Below, in pieces: positions 51,782 to 60,262 of a stretch of DNA of 64,000 bases. Every line of letters begins with the position of its first letter. Position 1 is the stretch's first letter. Origin of the DNA: RGIG9379 sp031553005 (GTDB lineage: Bacteria > Bacteroidota > Bacteroidia > Bacteroidales > Paludibacteraceae). Location of the stretch: NCBI GenBank assembly GCA_031553005.1, contig JAVBMA010000008.1:1-64000 (forward strand). The letters run 5' to 3'. Below the pieces are notes generated by a model, which was not told the origin of the DNA, did no database searches, and saw only the letters and a list, made by a program, of their open reading frames with translations. A program made the position numbers and the translations under genes.

Positions 51782-53179
51782 TCAAGCGGACTTCTGATAT
51801 CCGTCAACAATACTTGATTTCAGTTCAATGTCTAAACATGAAAATATTTCTTTCCTTAATTGAATCAAATCCTGAATTTTCCCACTTTTCAACAGCTTCC
51901 GGAAGCGTATTTCACTCCTCCATTTGATGAACGTTTTACGGTAATTCCATGCAAAAAGTCCAATAAACGGCAAAGTAAATAAATAAATCATAGCTATCCA
52001 AAACGAACCGGAGATAATCCGGCACAGGGCAAAGGCGAGGGTATAGAACAGAGGGATTGTAGCTAACACGCTGAGTCCGAAATTAAACGAACCGTAAAAC
52101 ATCTTATCTTTCAGCTTTCTGTTTATCAACCGGGGAGCCAGAAAAATAATGATATTCGGAATCAGGGAAAAAATAAACAGGGGAAATAGCACTATATAGA
52201 GAAGAGCTCTTAACAATATAGAAAATATAGAAAATTTTCCATCAAAATTCCAATCCCTGATATTGAATTTCAATGTTTCTTCTTTTAATTTCAATACTTT
52301 CCGGAACAGGGCTTCTGTTTTTGATTCTTCTTTCTCCTTCAAATCTGCCATATCAGCAATAAATGCTTTATCCGAAAGCAATCTGTCCGGTAAAAGACCG
52401 GACTTGAACCCTCTTTTCTTTGCGTATTTTGCTCCGTATGTATTCCTGAGGTAATCCAACGCTTCATAATTTTCCAAATCGGTGATATTAAGCATCAATT
52501 GCTCTATCTGTTCACGAACCAGCCTGTTTACCTCCCGCTGAGCCGTCCTCGGCTTTGTCTTATACAGCTCATAATAAGGAGCTAACGAGATAGGAGTCCC
52601 GAATTTAATCACTAACTCTTCCTGTATGCTAAAATAATTGGAATAATGGTTGCACGAGGGCAAAATAAGGATATCATCCTGAAAACCTGCCTTTTCGGCA
52701 GCTCCGAATGCAAGCCTCAGATAGCCCAAGGAAAATTCACCCAGCCATCTTTTATCCTGATGTCCCGCTTCGGGATAGATAATAACCGACCGGCCTTTCA
52801 TCAACTCCTTTCCGGCAGCTTCAAAAGTCTCGTTATTATTACCAAGCGCCGCTTCACCTTCATAATCCAACCTGAAAGCGGGCAACAGCCCGATAAAACG
52901 TAAAAATTTATTGGCTACCGGATGTTTAAATACATCGGCGCGTGCAATGAAGTTTGCCTTCCGTTTTCCCAAAGCAAAAAGGATACCGAGCGGATCATTC
53001 AGGCAGTTCTGGTGATTGGAAACAATCATCACGGGAGTTCCGTTTACCGGAATATTTTCCTGATTTACGGTGTATGTTTTTCTATAAAATATCTTATCGT
53101 GAAAAAAACGTACATAAGAGCGAAACATTTTGAAAGCCAATCCCGGCTTTAATTTTTCCGCATTTTCGTTTATGTTCAT
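51782..53179 (-). CDS. lysophospholipid acyltransferase-like protein
   Basis: 465 residues. The N-terminal half is a PlsC-type domain with VMIVSNHQNCLNDPLGI (H56 and D62, spacing one residue longer than the usual HX4D) and VIIYPEAGHQDKRWLGEFSL as acceptor motif. The C-terminal half adds membrane segments (IFSILLRALLYIVLFPLFIF then SLIPNIIIF; LSVLATIPLFYTLAFAL; FWIAMIYLFTLPFIGLFAW). The domain order matches Bacteroidota GPAT-like acyltransferases found in aryl-polyene/flexirubin-like runs, so it may attach the chain to a lipid anchor. It is first in the run, preceded by a gap with a hairpin at 53426-53458. Confidence 0.78.
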   Translation of the reverse strand: MNINENAEKLKPGLAFKMFRSYVRFFHDKIFYRKTYTVNQENIPVNGTPVMIVSNHQNCLNDPLGILFALGKRKANFIARADVFKHPVANKFLRFIGLLPAFRLDYEGEAALGNNNETFEAAGKELMKGRSVIIYPEAGHQDKRWLGEFSLGYLRLAFGAAEKAGFQDDILILPSCNHYSNYFSIQEELVIKFGTPISLAPYYELYKTKPRTAQREVNRLVREQIEQLMLNITDLENYEALDYLRNTYGAKYAKKRGFKSGLLPDRLLSDKAFIADMADLKEKEESKTEALFRKVLKLKEETLKFNIRDWNFDGKFSIFSILLRALLYIVLFPLFIFSLIPNIIIFLAPRLINRKLKDKMFYGSFNFGLSVLATIPLFYTLAFALCRIISGSFWIAMIYLFTLPFIGLFAWNYRKTFIKWRSEIRFRKLLKSGKIQDLIQLRKEIFSCLDIELKSSIVDGYQKSA

Positions 53180-53515
53180 AAAAATCCTTTCCTAATTTCT
53201 CATTCGTACTATTATGGTTCGGGACAGATAGTATAAAAAGCCGCTCCCGGCTATCTTAAAATTCAAGACTATGAATAAGTGATAAAACCCGAAAAATAAA
53301 ATTCTTTTTTGTCTTCTTCTAAAAAATAACTTCGCAAAACTAATATTTTTTTTCAAATCAATTTTAGTCCCATTTTCCAGAAATAAGGTAATAAAAGCGG
53401 ATTTGAGAGTAAAAACACCGGGATATCCGGGGTGCAACTTTCTGTCGCGCCCCGGATTGAAATACAAACATTATGAAAATTTGGAATAAAAATTTGGAAT
53501 AAAAAAATAAAACAT
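53180..53515. other. gap with hairpin element before tRNA-Lys
   Basis: Holds ATCCGGGG (53426-53433) and CCCCGGAT (53451-53458) around TGCAACTTTCTGTCGCG, an inverted element of a kind I recall from other Bacteroidales genomes. A minus-strand ORF here (53192-53467) is not supported. Confidence 0.45.
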
Positions 53516-53524
53516 TACCTTTGC
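53493..53524 (+). promoter_or_regulatory. promoter of tRNA-Lys(TTT)
   Basis: TTTG at 53493-53496 and TACCTTTGC at 53516-53524 with a 19-base spacer. Confidence 0.65.
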
Positions 53525-53558
53525 ACCGCCTTACAAAAAAATAAGGCAATATAAGGAT

Positions 53559-53634
53559 GAGTTAGTAGCTCAGCTGGTAGAGCACATCCCTTTTAAGGAT
53601 GGGGTCCTGGGTTCGAGCCCCAGCTGACTCACCA
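53559..53634 (+). tRNA. tRNA-Lys (TTT)
   Basis: Acceptor GAGTTAG/CTGACTC, anticodon loop CTTTTAA (anticodon TTT), T loop TTCGAGC; CCA is encoded (53632-53634). A hairpin AAGCTTTCAAA/TTTGAAAGCTT with T-run follows as terminator. It is the second tRNA-Lys of the window besides CTT at 6357. Confidence 0.97.
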
Positions 53635-53702
53635 AAGAAGCTTTCAAATTGTTTTGAAAGCTTCTCTTTTTTTGTAATAATGCCAAAGATAAGAAGGTAT
53701 CC

Positions 53703-53802
53703 TAAAAATACTTTAACCACAAAGTACACAAAGTTTTACACTAAAGGGCACAAAAAATAACAATTGACTATCAATAAATTTTCCTTGTGTACTTTGTGGT
53801 AA
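53703..53802. repeat. CACAAAGTA word inverted repeat
   Basis: AACCACAAAGTACACAAAG at the left faces CTTGTGTACTTTGTGGT at the right. Same word family as the element at 30805-30958. Confidence 0.7.
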
Positions 53803-53873
53803 AGAATTGACATTGCTGCTTTTGGTATTTTTTTACCGACCGAAAATTCTATTTAATCCAAAATATATGAAAA

Positions 53874-54344
53874 TCACTTTCCTAAATTCCGTTTCTCCAA
53901 TTCCAACAATCTCATTTTAACATCCAACCCTCCGGCATAGCCCGTTAGGCTTCCATTCGCGCCCACAACACGATGGCATGGGATTAAAATCGGTATCGGA
54001 TTGCGGTTATTTGCCATCCCGACCGCACGGCAAGCAGCAGGTTTGCCAATTGCCTCTGCTATCTGCTTATAGCTCCGGGTTTCTCCATAAGGTATCTCCA
54101 GCAATGCATTCCAAGTCAATTGCTGAAAAATGGTTCCTTCCAGCCTGAGCGGAACATCAAACAACTGCCGCTTCCCATCAAAATATTCTTTCAGTTGCAG
54201 ATACATTTTTTTTATCAAAGGAGTCTCCTCCTCGACCACGCTTGTCACTCTCTTTTCAAAAAAAGAGATCCCGGTAATATATTCCGCATCGGCAAAAACC
54301 TGTAACCGCCCTATCGGGGTTTCGTAAAAAAAATAAAACTGCAT
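53874..54344 (-). CDS. ogt: methylated-DNA-protein cysteine methyltransferase
   Basis: 156 residues. The active-site motif IPCHRVVGANGSLTGYAGGL contains the acceptor C123, preceded by the helix-turn-helix QLTWNALLEIPYGETRSYKQ that flips out the base. It removes O6-methyl groups from guanine in a suicidal reaction. It is the short Ogt form without an Ada regulatory domain. Its start codon touches a 33-base perfect inverted repeat; ndpA is upstream of it and likely co-transcribed. Confidence 0.96.
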   Translation of the reverse strand: MQFYFFYETPIGRLQVFADAEYITGISFFEKRVTSVVEEETPLIKKMYLQLKEYFDGKRQLFDVPLRLEGTIFQQLTWNALLEIPYGETRSYKQIAEAIGKPAACRAVGMANNRNPIPILIPCHRVVGANGSLTGYAGGLDVKMRLLELEKRNLGK

Positions 54345-54480
54345 AAGTTGAAAGGTGAAAAGTGAAAGATGAAAGTTAGAATACTTAGGTAAAAGTTGAA
54401 AGGTGAGAATTGAAAGCTGAAAGGTGAAATATTTCTATTTCATCAAAAACTTTCATCTTTCACTTTTCACCTTTCAACTT
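54345..54480. repeat. 33-bp perfect inverted repeat of period-7 words
   Basis: Arms 54345-54377 and 54448-54480 are exact reverse complements, each made of words GGTGAAA, AGTGAAA and GATGAAA. The 70-base centre contains more words. It fills the entire space between the ndpA-like gene and ogt. Confidence 0.9.
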
Positions 54481-54482
54481 AT

Positions 54483-55535
54483 TCAAACTTCATATTCAAA
54501 GAAAAGCTTATAATAGTGTAGTCCTTTGCTTTGGTCGAAGCCTTTTTCGATAAAGCGACGGTTTCCGTGAACGTAGACATGGAAATTTTTATCCAGCTTC
54601 AATACGGACTTAAAGGACTTGTTCTCTTTTTTAACTACATCGGGGGATATTTTGAACTCTTCATTCAAAGAAACATTATTCTCTTTTTCGTAGAACTCTT
54701 TAAACTGGTTGAATGCATCTACAATATCGGGAGCAGCCAGTACTTCCCTTTCAAATTTATCTTCATCAAAAAGGGTATTTTCTTTGAAGTAATTGATAGA
54801 ACGGTTAAGCATGTCTATTTGCTCCGTACGGGGAACTTCGTTGGCAGGAGAAAAAACATCTTCGACAAATTCTTTACAGACATTCAAGTAGTTATGAGTA
54901 AAAAAATTATTATCCTGCCGGTCTTCCAATCCCAGGAAATCTTCCTTCCAGAAAAGGGCTTCGTTTTGCTTGCTCACTTTATCTATCAAAGAGACTACAA
55001 ATCCTTTTTCGCGCTCAACGTCAAAAATCAGACATCCTTTGTCCAACTTCCGGATGTTAATGCCTTCTTCATAATTAACATCAAACGAATTTTCGCCTGA
55101 ACAGATTTTCAGGTAAGTCTCCTTATTTTCCGACTTAAAAATACCGAGGCACTTTACTGTCTGGTCAAAAATCTGGACTCCGTCAAAAAGAGTAAGGTAA
55201 AATTCGCCGGGCTTGATCTGCGGATGGGATGAGTTTTCGTAGAGTGAAGCAGCCAGAATTCGGGAATGTTCGTAAAAAAGAGACGGATTGTCAAAAATTG
55301 CACAAGCAGACTGATAGACAATGTTTCCGGATAATCCTTTGGCTCCGCCTAAATGATAAAGGGATGGTTCGCGGAAAGAAGCCAGAAAATATTGTTTGAG
55401 CAGAAACGGTACAGGGCTTTCCTCTGCCATTTCCACACATTTTTGCGAATAAACATTTTCGGTATTATCGGTACGACTGCCAATCTTATGGATCACCAGT
55501 TGTTCAATATCGGCATTTATTATATCAAAAAGCAT
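54483..55535 (-). CDS. 37-kDa nucleoid-associated protein (NdpA/YejK-like)
   Basis: 350 residues. The N-terminus MLFDIINADIEQLVIHKIGS is the typical start of PF04245-type nucleoid-associated proteins, followed by LKQYFLASFREPSLYHL, the core LTLFDGVQIFDQTVKCLGIF, a long helical part (EQIDMLNRSINYFKENTLFD) and NFHVYVHGNRRFIEKGFD near the end. YejK/NdpA binds DNA and associates with the nucleoid; function in Bacteroidota is unknown. Full length. The gene upstream of it is a HAD phosphatase, with TTAGTGG-type period-7 words (55536-55580) between them. Confidence 0.88.
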   Translation of the reverse strand: MLFDIINADIEQLVIHKIGSRTDNTENVYSQKCVEMAEESPVPFLLKQYFLASFREPSLYHLGGAKGLSGNIVYQSACAIFDNPSLFYEHSRILAASLYENSSHPQIKPGEFYLTLFDGVQIFDQTVKCLGIFKSENKETYLKICSGENSFDVNYEEGINIRKLDKGCLIFDVEREKGFVVSLIDKVSKQNEALFWKEDFLGLEDRQDNNFFTHNYLNVCKEFVEDVFSPANEVPRTEQIDMLNRSINYFKENTLFDEDKFEREVLAAPDIVDAFNQFKEFYEKENNVSLNEEFKISPDVVKKENKSFKSVLKLDKNFHVYVHGNRRFIEKGFDQSKGLHYYKLFFEYEV

Positions 55536-55580
55536 GTATTTAGTGGTTAGTGATTAGTTATTAGTGGTTAGTGACAAAAA
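55536..55580. repeat. TTAGTGG period-7 word repeat
   Basis: Words TTAGTGG, TTAGTGA, TTAGTTA, TTAGTGG and TTAGTGA in the gap between the HAD and nucleoid-protein genes. Confidence 0.6.
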
Positions 55581-55600
55581 GAAAAGTAAAAAGTGATTGA

Positions 55601-56338
55601 TTATTTTTTATCACTTATCTTTTTATTATTAATCACCGTTAAAAGATCTTTGTATAAACTCTTCATATTCTTATAGACCAGGTCGGCGCCGTTATCGGTC
55701 AACTCTTTATCTTTCAGTATACCTGTATTTACAGCAATAGTAAAAATCCCCGCAGCAACTGCCGAGCGAACTCCCAACGGTGCATTCTCAACTACAACGG
55801 CTTGTCCGGGCTTTAAATTAGCTTTTTGCAAAGCCATCAAATAAGGTTCGGGATCGGGTTTTCCCTTTTTGACATCGTAAGCGGTTACCATTTTTTCCCG
55901 TTGGAAAAATCCGGGAAAAGAATGATCCAAGGTATCAAGCAAAGACAATTGGCCGGAACCGGTAACAATAAAAATCCCTAATCCGGCATCTTTAACCACC
56001 TGCAAAACATCTTTCACATGGGGAATTATCTTGGGAGCTCCCAATGAATCAAAACAATCCGACTTTGCTTTATAGATTTTTTCACACTCTTCCTCGGTTG
56101 CATTGCGCCCCAACTGAAGCTGAAAAACATCGTTGATTGTGCCAACACTTGTCATGCCTTCACGCATATACGCTCCGTATTGGTCAAATTTGACACCTTG
56201 CTGTTCAAACGCATATACCCATGCTTTTGCATGGTTGGGCATCGAATCAAACAGCACGCCATCCATATCGAAAAAAAATGCTTTTAAATCTAAAGAAGAA
56301 AGAACGGAAATTTTGTCTCCATTGCCTGAACAACTCAT
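55601..56338 (-). CDS. HAD-family phosphatase (beta-phosphoglucomutase-like)
   Basis: 245 residues from the ATG at 56338, placed just before the HAD motif; an open stretch of 81 codons upstream has no domain and lies in AT-rich gap DNA. Motif I FFFDMDGVLFDS (D24, D26), cap domain about 35-110 (MPNHAKAWVYAFEQQGVKFD, then YMREGMTSVG), motif II IFIVTGSGQLS, motif III KKGKPDPEPYLMAL (Lys), motif IV VVENAPLGVRSAVAAG. The DGVLFDS/cap combination points to the phosphoglucomutase or small sugar-phosphatase group. Substrate unknown. cydB is upstream in the same direction, 239 bases away, so an operon is uncertain. Confidence 0.85.
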   Translation of the reverse strand: MSCSGNGDKISVLSSLDLKAFFFDMDGVLFDSMPNHAKAWVYAFEQQGVKFDQYGAYMREGMTSVGTINDVFQLQLGRNATEEECEKIYKAKSDCFDSLGAPKIIPHVKDVLQVVKDAGLGIFIVTGSGQLSLLDTLDHSFPGFFQREKMVTAYDVKKGKPDPEPYLMALQKANLKPGQAVVVENAPLGVRSAVAAGIFTIAVNTGILKDKELTDNGADLVYKNMKSLYKDLLTVINNKKISDKK

Positions 56339-56577
56339 CTTTTGTGTTTTAAAAATATGAGAACAAAGATAAAAAAAATAATGATGAAGAACGAAAAGAG
56401 GAAAAACCAATAATAAACTTTGCAATTTGCGAAGTTTATTGTTATTCTTGATAGTTATAGTTCTTAAATCGTACACGAACGTTTCAAACAAAGACCATTT
56501 ATATATATATACATTTGAGCATTTGTATATCATTTTTAGAACATTGAGAAACAACATCCTGCCTTCTATTTTCACTA

Positions 56578-57810
56578 TCAATAACCGTGCTCCTCTTCCT
56601 CCATCTCTTCTTTACTTATTTTTGTCCGGTTCATTTTTTTCCATGCATAGGCGGTATATGCAAGAACAAAAGGGATGAGCAGCGAAACAACCGACATTAC
56701 TTTTAAGGTAAATTCGCTCGAAGAACTGTTTTTCAGCGTCAGCGAGCTTTGTAAATCGGTCAAAGACGGATAATAGCTTGTGTTGTTGTATGCGGCAATA
56801 ATCAGAAGAGAAAATACAACAAACACTATTCCGGTAGTGGCAAACCTGAAACCATTTTCACTGTCAGTAAACGCTCCTCTCCAAATTCCGGATAAAACAC
56901 AGGCAATTCCCGACAGGAATAAAAAGAAAACTACCGGCATCTCTATAAAATTGCCGACATACTTATGGGGTTGTAAAAAAACTTCTCCGGTCGCGGGATC
57001 GACAGCAAAACCGTCTTTCAAAAATAATGCAACAACAAAATAGAGGAAGAAAACCAAAAATGGGATGGTTGCCCATTTTATAACTCTCCGGGCACGACCG
57101 GCAACTTCGTCCGAATCTACATTGCGGATAAAATAAAGCGCACCTGATATGCGCGAGAAAAAATAGAGCGCCAATCCTAATGCTACATTTACCGGATTTA
57201 ATAACGCCTCCAATCCGTAAATAGCTCCTTGCCATTCGGAAATAGTCAACGAGCCTCCGTGAATATTGGTGATATTGCTTTTTGCAACCGTAAATTCGGC
57301 TCCTGTAAACATTGTTGCAACCACAACGCCCAATAGTAAAGGGCCAACAAACCCATTGATATACAAAAATGCATCATAGGTTCTCTTTCCCAATAGGTTG
57401 CGGGACTTGGAACGAAATTCATAAGAGACAGCCTGAACGACAAAAGAAAACAAAATAATCATCCAGAGCCAATAAGCGCCTCCGAAACTGGTAGAATAAA
57501 ACAGGGGAAAAGATGCGAAGAAAGCGCCTCCGAAAGTAACCAGCGTAGTAAAAGTAATTTCCCACTTCCGCCCAAGTACATTTACAAGCAACAATCGTTC
57601 TTCCTCTGTTTTTCCCAACGAATAAATCAACGTCTGCCCTCCCTGCACAAACAGAAGAAAAACCAGCAAAGCTGCCAGGAGGGATATAATCGCCCACCAA
57701 TAGTTTTGGAGGAATTGAAAGTTGAAAAGGGAAAGTTGAGAATTGGAAACAGCCAAGAGGATGAGAAGGTTGTTATGTACCCGGTTATCTGAGACTTTAT
57801 TTTCCATCAT
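56578..57810 (-). CDS. cydB: cytochrome bd ubiquinol oxidase subunit II
   Basis: 410 residues with about 8-9 membrane segments; CydB features NYWWAIISLLAALLVFLLFV, GGQTLIYSLGKTEEERLLLV and GRKWEITFTTLVTFGGAFFA, then FYSTSFGGAYWLWMI, match the family. It builds the quinol-oxidising terminal oxidase with CydA, reducing O2 at low oxygen. Odd: residues about 21-33 (SNSQLSLFNFQF) are encoded by a period-7 word repeat (minus strand of 57712-57748), so the N-terminus is about 30 residues longer than usual for Bacteroidota CydB, and the true start is uncertain. cydA is 255 bases upstream. Confidence 0.93.
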   Translation of the reverse strand: MMENKVSDNRVHNNLLILLAVSNSQLSLFNFQFLQNYWWAIISLLAALLVFLLFVQGGQTLIYSLGKTEEERLLLVNVLGRKWEITFTTLVTFGGAFFASFPLFYSTSFGGAYWLWMIILFSFVVQAVSYEFRSKSRNLLGKRTYDAFLYINGFVGPLLLGVVVATMFTGAEFTVAKSNITNIHGGSLTISEWQGAIYGLEALLNPVNVALGLALYFFSRISGALYFIRNVDSDEVAGRARRVIKWATIPFLVFFLYFVVALFLKDGFAVDPATGEVFLQPHKYVGNFIEMPVVFFLFLSGIACVLSGIWRGAFTDSENGFRFATTGIVFVVFSLLIIAAYNNTSYYPSLTDLQSSLTLKNSSSSEFTLKVMSVVSLLIPFVLAYTAYAWKKMNRTKISKEEMEEEEHGY

Positions 57811-57845
57811 ATATAATCTTTATCTGTTATGTAATATTTTCTATC

Positions 57846-57935
57846 TAAAAAAGTGCTTTGCGACTTCGCATTTAATAGGAAAAAGCGCTTGCGCTTAACT
57901 TTAAAACGCTAAGGCTCAAAGTTCGCTAAGTCGCA
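57846..57935. repeat. CGCTAAGTCGC word repeat between cydA and cydB
   Basis: AGTGCTTTGCGACTTCGCAT faces CGCTAAGTCGCAA, with a GCGCTTGCGCTTAA centre; same family as 47987-48060. Period-8 words (CAATTAGT)n follow at 57985-58030. Confidence 0.65.
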
Positions 57936-58065
57936 ATTTTTTTTGAATACGAATAATACAGATAGCTTAATCGGTTAATCAGTTGGTCAATTGCCCGATT
58001 AGTCAATTAGTCAATTAGTCAATTAATCTGAATATCAGTATACAATTTTTGTCATGTACTAAGAA

Positions 58066-59634
58066 TCATTCATTTTCAGTAGTACCTTTTCGAATTTGCC
58101 TCAACATAATCATGACTTCGGCAACGGCTAATATTGAAAATAAGACGACAAAAAGCCAGAAAGTAATCTGAACGGAAGAGGCATCAATGCGGGAGACAGC
58201 AACCATTGTTGGCATCAAATCCTGAATCACCCAAGGTTGCCTGCCTACCTCGGCTACAATCCAACCTGTCTGAGATGCAAGATATACTAACGGTATGGAT
58301 AAAAGAGAAAGCCAGAGTATGGGTTTAAATTTTTCTAATTTATCCTTTTTAGAAAGAAATAACATTACTGCAAACAGGAGGATAAACCAGAATCCCAACC
58401 CAACCATGATGCGAAACGAATAATAAGTCAATGGTACATTGGGAACAATATCTTCGGGCGAATTGAGATAACCATAACCGAAATAGGCAAATTTTTCTTT
58501 CAGAAAAGTTTTTCCTTCCGGCGTATCTCTATCAAAATAACGTGCCAACTCCTCTGTTTTTTCTTTATTGCCGTCTTTCTTAGCATCGCTATATTCTTTC
58601 AAAAGCCCGATTGCTTCTTTGCCCCGTGTCATTTTCTCCCGTGCGGGTAATATTCCTTGTGCTTCGTTTCCATACGTTAAGTCATTGATGCCCGGAACAT
58701 AGGCATTAAAATTGCCAAAGCCTAAAAAAGAGAGCATATAGGGAATCTCAATATTAAAATAATAACTCTCCTTCTGTGGTTTGCCCGGTTTCATATCCGG
58801 CTTCAATAAGCCTATCACACTCAATCCGGCTCCACTCCTGCCTTCATACAACGATTCGGCAGCAGCCAGTTTCACAGGTTGGTACTTTGATACACTCTTG
58901 GCTGAAGTATCTCCGGTATAGACAGTCAAAAGCGACATGCAAAGTCCGAAAACAGAAGCCATATAAATACTTTTTTTGGCGAGTACTATTTCCCTGCCTT
59001 TTATCAGGAACCAAGAGCTTACTCCTATCATAAAAACAGATGCCAGCAGGTAAGATGAAAAAATAGTATGAAAAAACTTATTTATAGCCATCGGATTGAA
59101 AAGGACTTGCCAGAAATCGTTCATTTCATTACGCATTGTTTCGGGATTAAAGTGCATCCCGACAGGATTTTGCATCCAGCCATTTGCTACCAGAATCCAT
59201 AATGCCGAGAGGCTTGCCCCGATAGCAGTCAGCCACGTCGCCGTCAAATGGACTTTCTTGCTGACCTTATTCCATCCGAAAAACATAACGGCAATGAAGA
59301 CACTTTCCATAAAAAATGCAAAAATACCTTCGATAGCTAAAGGAGCTCCGAATATATCGCCTACAAACCACGAATAATTAGACCAGTTTGTACCAAATTC
59401 AAATTCGAGGATAATACCGGTAGCAACACCGACGGCAAAATTTATCCCGAAAACCACCATCCAGAAACGGATTATAGGTTTCCACTCTTCGTTTCCGGTA
59501 CGGACATAAATGGTCTCCATAAACGCTATCAGAAAAGTAATTCCAAGTGTCAACGGAACAAAAAGCCAGTGATAAATTGCCGTTATGGCAAACTGAAGCC
59601 GAGACCAGTCTATCAGTGCAATATCATATTCCAT
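58066..59634 (-). CDS. cydA: cytochrome bd ubiquinol oxidase subunit I
   Basis: 522 residues with about 9 membrane segments. Heme ligands are visible: H22 (b595/d side) in TAIYHWLFVPLTLG, the second His in NKFFHTIFSSYLLAS, and the Met region late in the chain. The quinol-binding Q-loop region ends GWIVAEVGRQPWVIQDLMPT, a family hallmark; GIILEFEFGTNWSNYSWFVG is another. With cydB it forms the high-affinity oxidase. It lies downstream of a DUF4492 gene, the usual order in Bacteroidota. Confidence 0.97.
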   Translation of the reverse strand: MEYDIALIDWSRLQFAITAIYHWLFVPLTLGITFLIAFMETIYVRTGNEEWKPIIRFWMVVFGINFAVGVATGIILEFEFGTNWSNYSWFVGDIFGAPLAIEGIFAFFMESVFIAVMFFGWNKVSKKVHLTATWLTAIGASLSALWILVANGWMQNPVGMHFNPETMRNEMNDFWQVLFNPMAINKFFHTIFSSYLLASVFMIGVSSWFLIKGREIVLAKKSIYMASVFGLCMSLLTVYTGDTSAKSVSKYQPVKLAAAESLYEGRSGAGLSVIGLLKPDMKPGKPQKESYYFNIEIPYMLSFLGFGNFNAYVPGINDLTYGNEAQGILPAREKMTRGKEAIGLLKEYSDAKKDGNKEKTEELARYFDRDTPEGKTFLKEKFAYFGYGYLNSPEDIVPNVPLTYYSFRIMVGLGFWFILLFAVMLFLSKKDKLEKFKPILWLSLLSIPLVYLASQTGWIVAEVGRQPWVIQDLMPTMVAVSRIDASSVQITFWLFVVLFSILAVAEVMIMLRQIRKGTTENE

Positions 59635-59680
59635 TATTAATATTAGTTAGAAATTAGTATTATATCTACCGGAAATCGGA

Positions 59681-59711
59681 AACCTTCTAAGTTTTAAAAA
59701 CTTAGAAGGTT
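59681..59711. terminator. near-perfect palindrome between DUF4492 and cydA
   Basis: AACCTTCTAAGTTTT, one base, AAAACTTAGAAGGTT: 15-base arms. It sits within the gap between the DUF4492 and cydA genes, so it may attenuate or process the transcript. Confidence 0.6.
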
Positions 59712-59770
59712 TATAGAAACGGTTTATAGAGACGCTTTATTAAAACGGTTTCTATAAATGCCTTTCTTAT

Positions 59771-59995
59771 TTAGCCACCCTTCGGGGATGAAGTTAATTG
59801 CTTCCTTACATATTCCGAACGTTCTTCTTCCGTATCAAACTTTTCTTTTAAGAAATTGGGAAAGAAAAACAGTTTCAGTACCAAAAACATAATTGTCAGC
59901 TTAATGAGAATGATAGGCCAAAGGACTCGTCCAATAGTCATACTTCGAAACCCATTGTAATAAAAGAAAAATATTTTTCTCGGAATATTATTCAT
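59771..59995 (-). CDS. DUF4492 small membrane protein
   Basis: 74 residues with one strong membrane helix (GRVLWPIILIKLTIMFLVLK then LFFFP), preceded by RKIFFFYYNGFRSMTIGRVL and a charged C-terminal tail. This is the DUF4492 pattern: a short protein encoded upstream of cydAB in Bacteroidota and Epsilonproteobacteria. It may help assemble or stabilise cytochrome bd, as CydX does in E. coli; this is inference. It is separated from cydA by 136 bases with a palindrome. Confidence 0.85.
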   Translation of the reverse strand: MNNIPRKIFFFYYNGFRSMTIGRVLWPIILIKLTIMFLVLKLFFFPNFLKEKFDTEEERSEYVRKQLTSSPKGG

Positions 59996-60112
59996 GCAAA
60001 TGCGTTTAATTTTTCATATTTAGGACTTTCTTTCCGCTATTTAGCAAACGTGCAAACAAATATAAATAATTTTAATTATTTAAAAACATATCAAAAACAC
60101 TAAAAAGAAAAA

Positions 60113-60146
60113 AACGCACAGATTATTTTTCAACAATCTGTGCGTT
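60113..60146 (-). terminator. terminator of the DUF3078 gene
   Basis: AACGCACAGATT and AATCTGTGCGTT, 12-base perfect stem with 10-base loop; on the minus strand it is followed by TTTTTTTC. Confidence 0.85.
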
Positions 60147-60262
60147 AACTCATTTTATAGCAAAATCAAATTAATATTATCTTTGGGACTGATGCAGATA
60201 CTCTAATTAAAAAATATCAAAAGTCTCACCATAAACTAATTTTTGACTCTTCTTTATATTTC

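Noticed and set aside
53192..53467. Minus-strand 91-codon ORF
   Set aside because: Spans a hairpin element and AT-rich DNA; no domain and no similarity recognised.
54345..54480. CRISPR-like array
   Set aside because: Repeat period is 7 bases with no spacers, and no cas genes are present.
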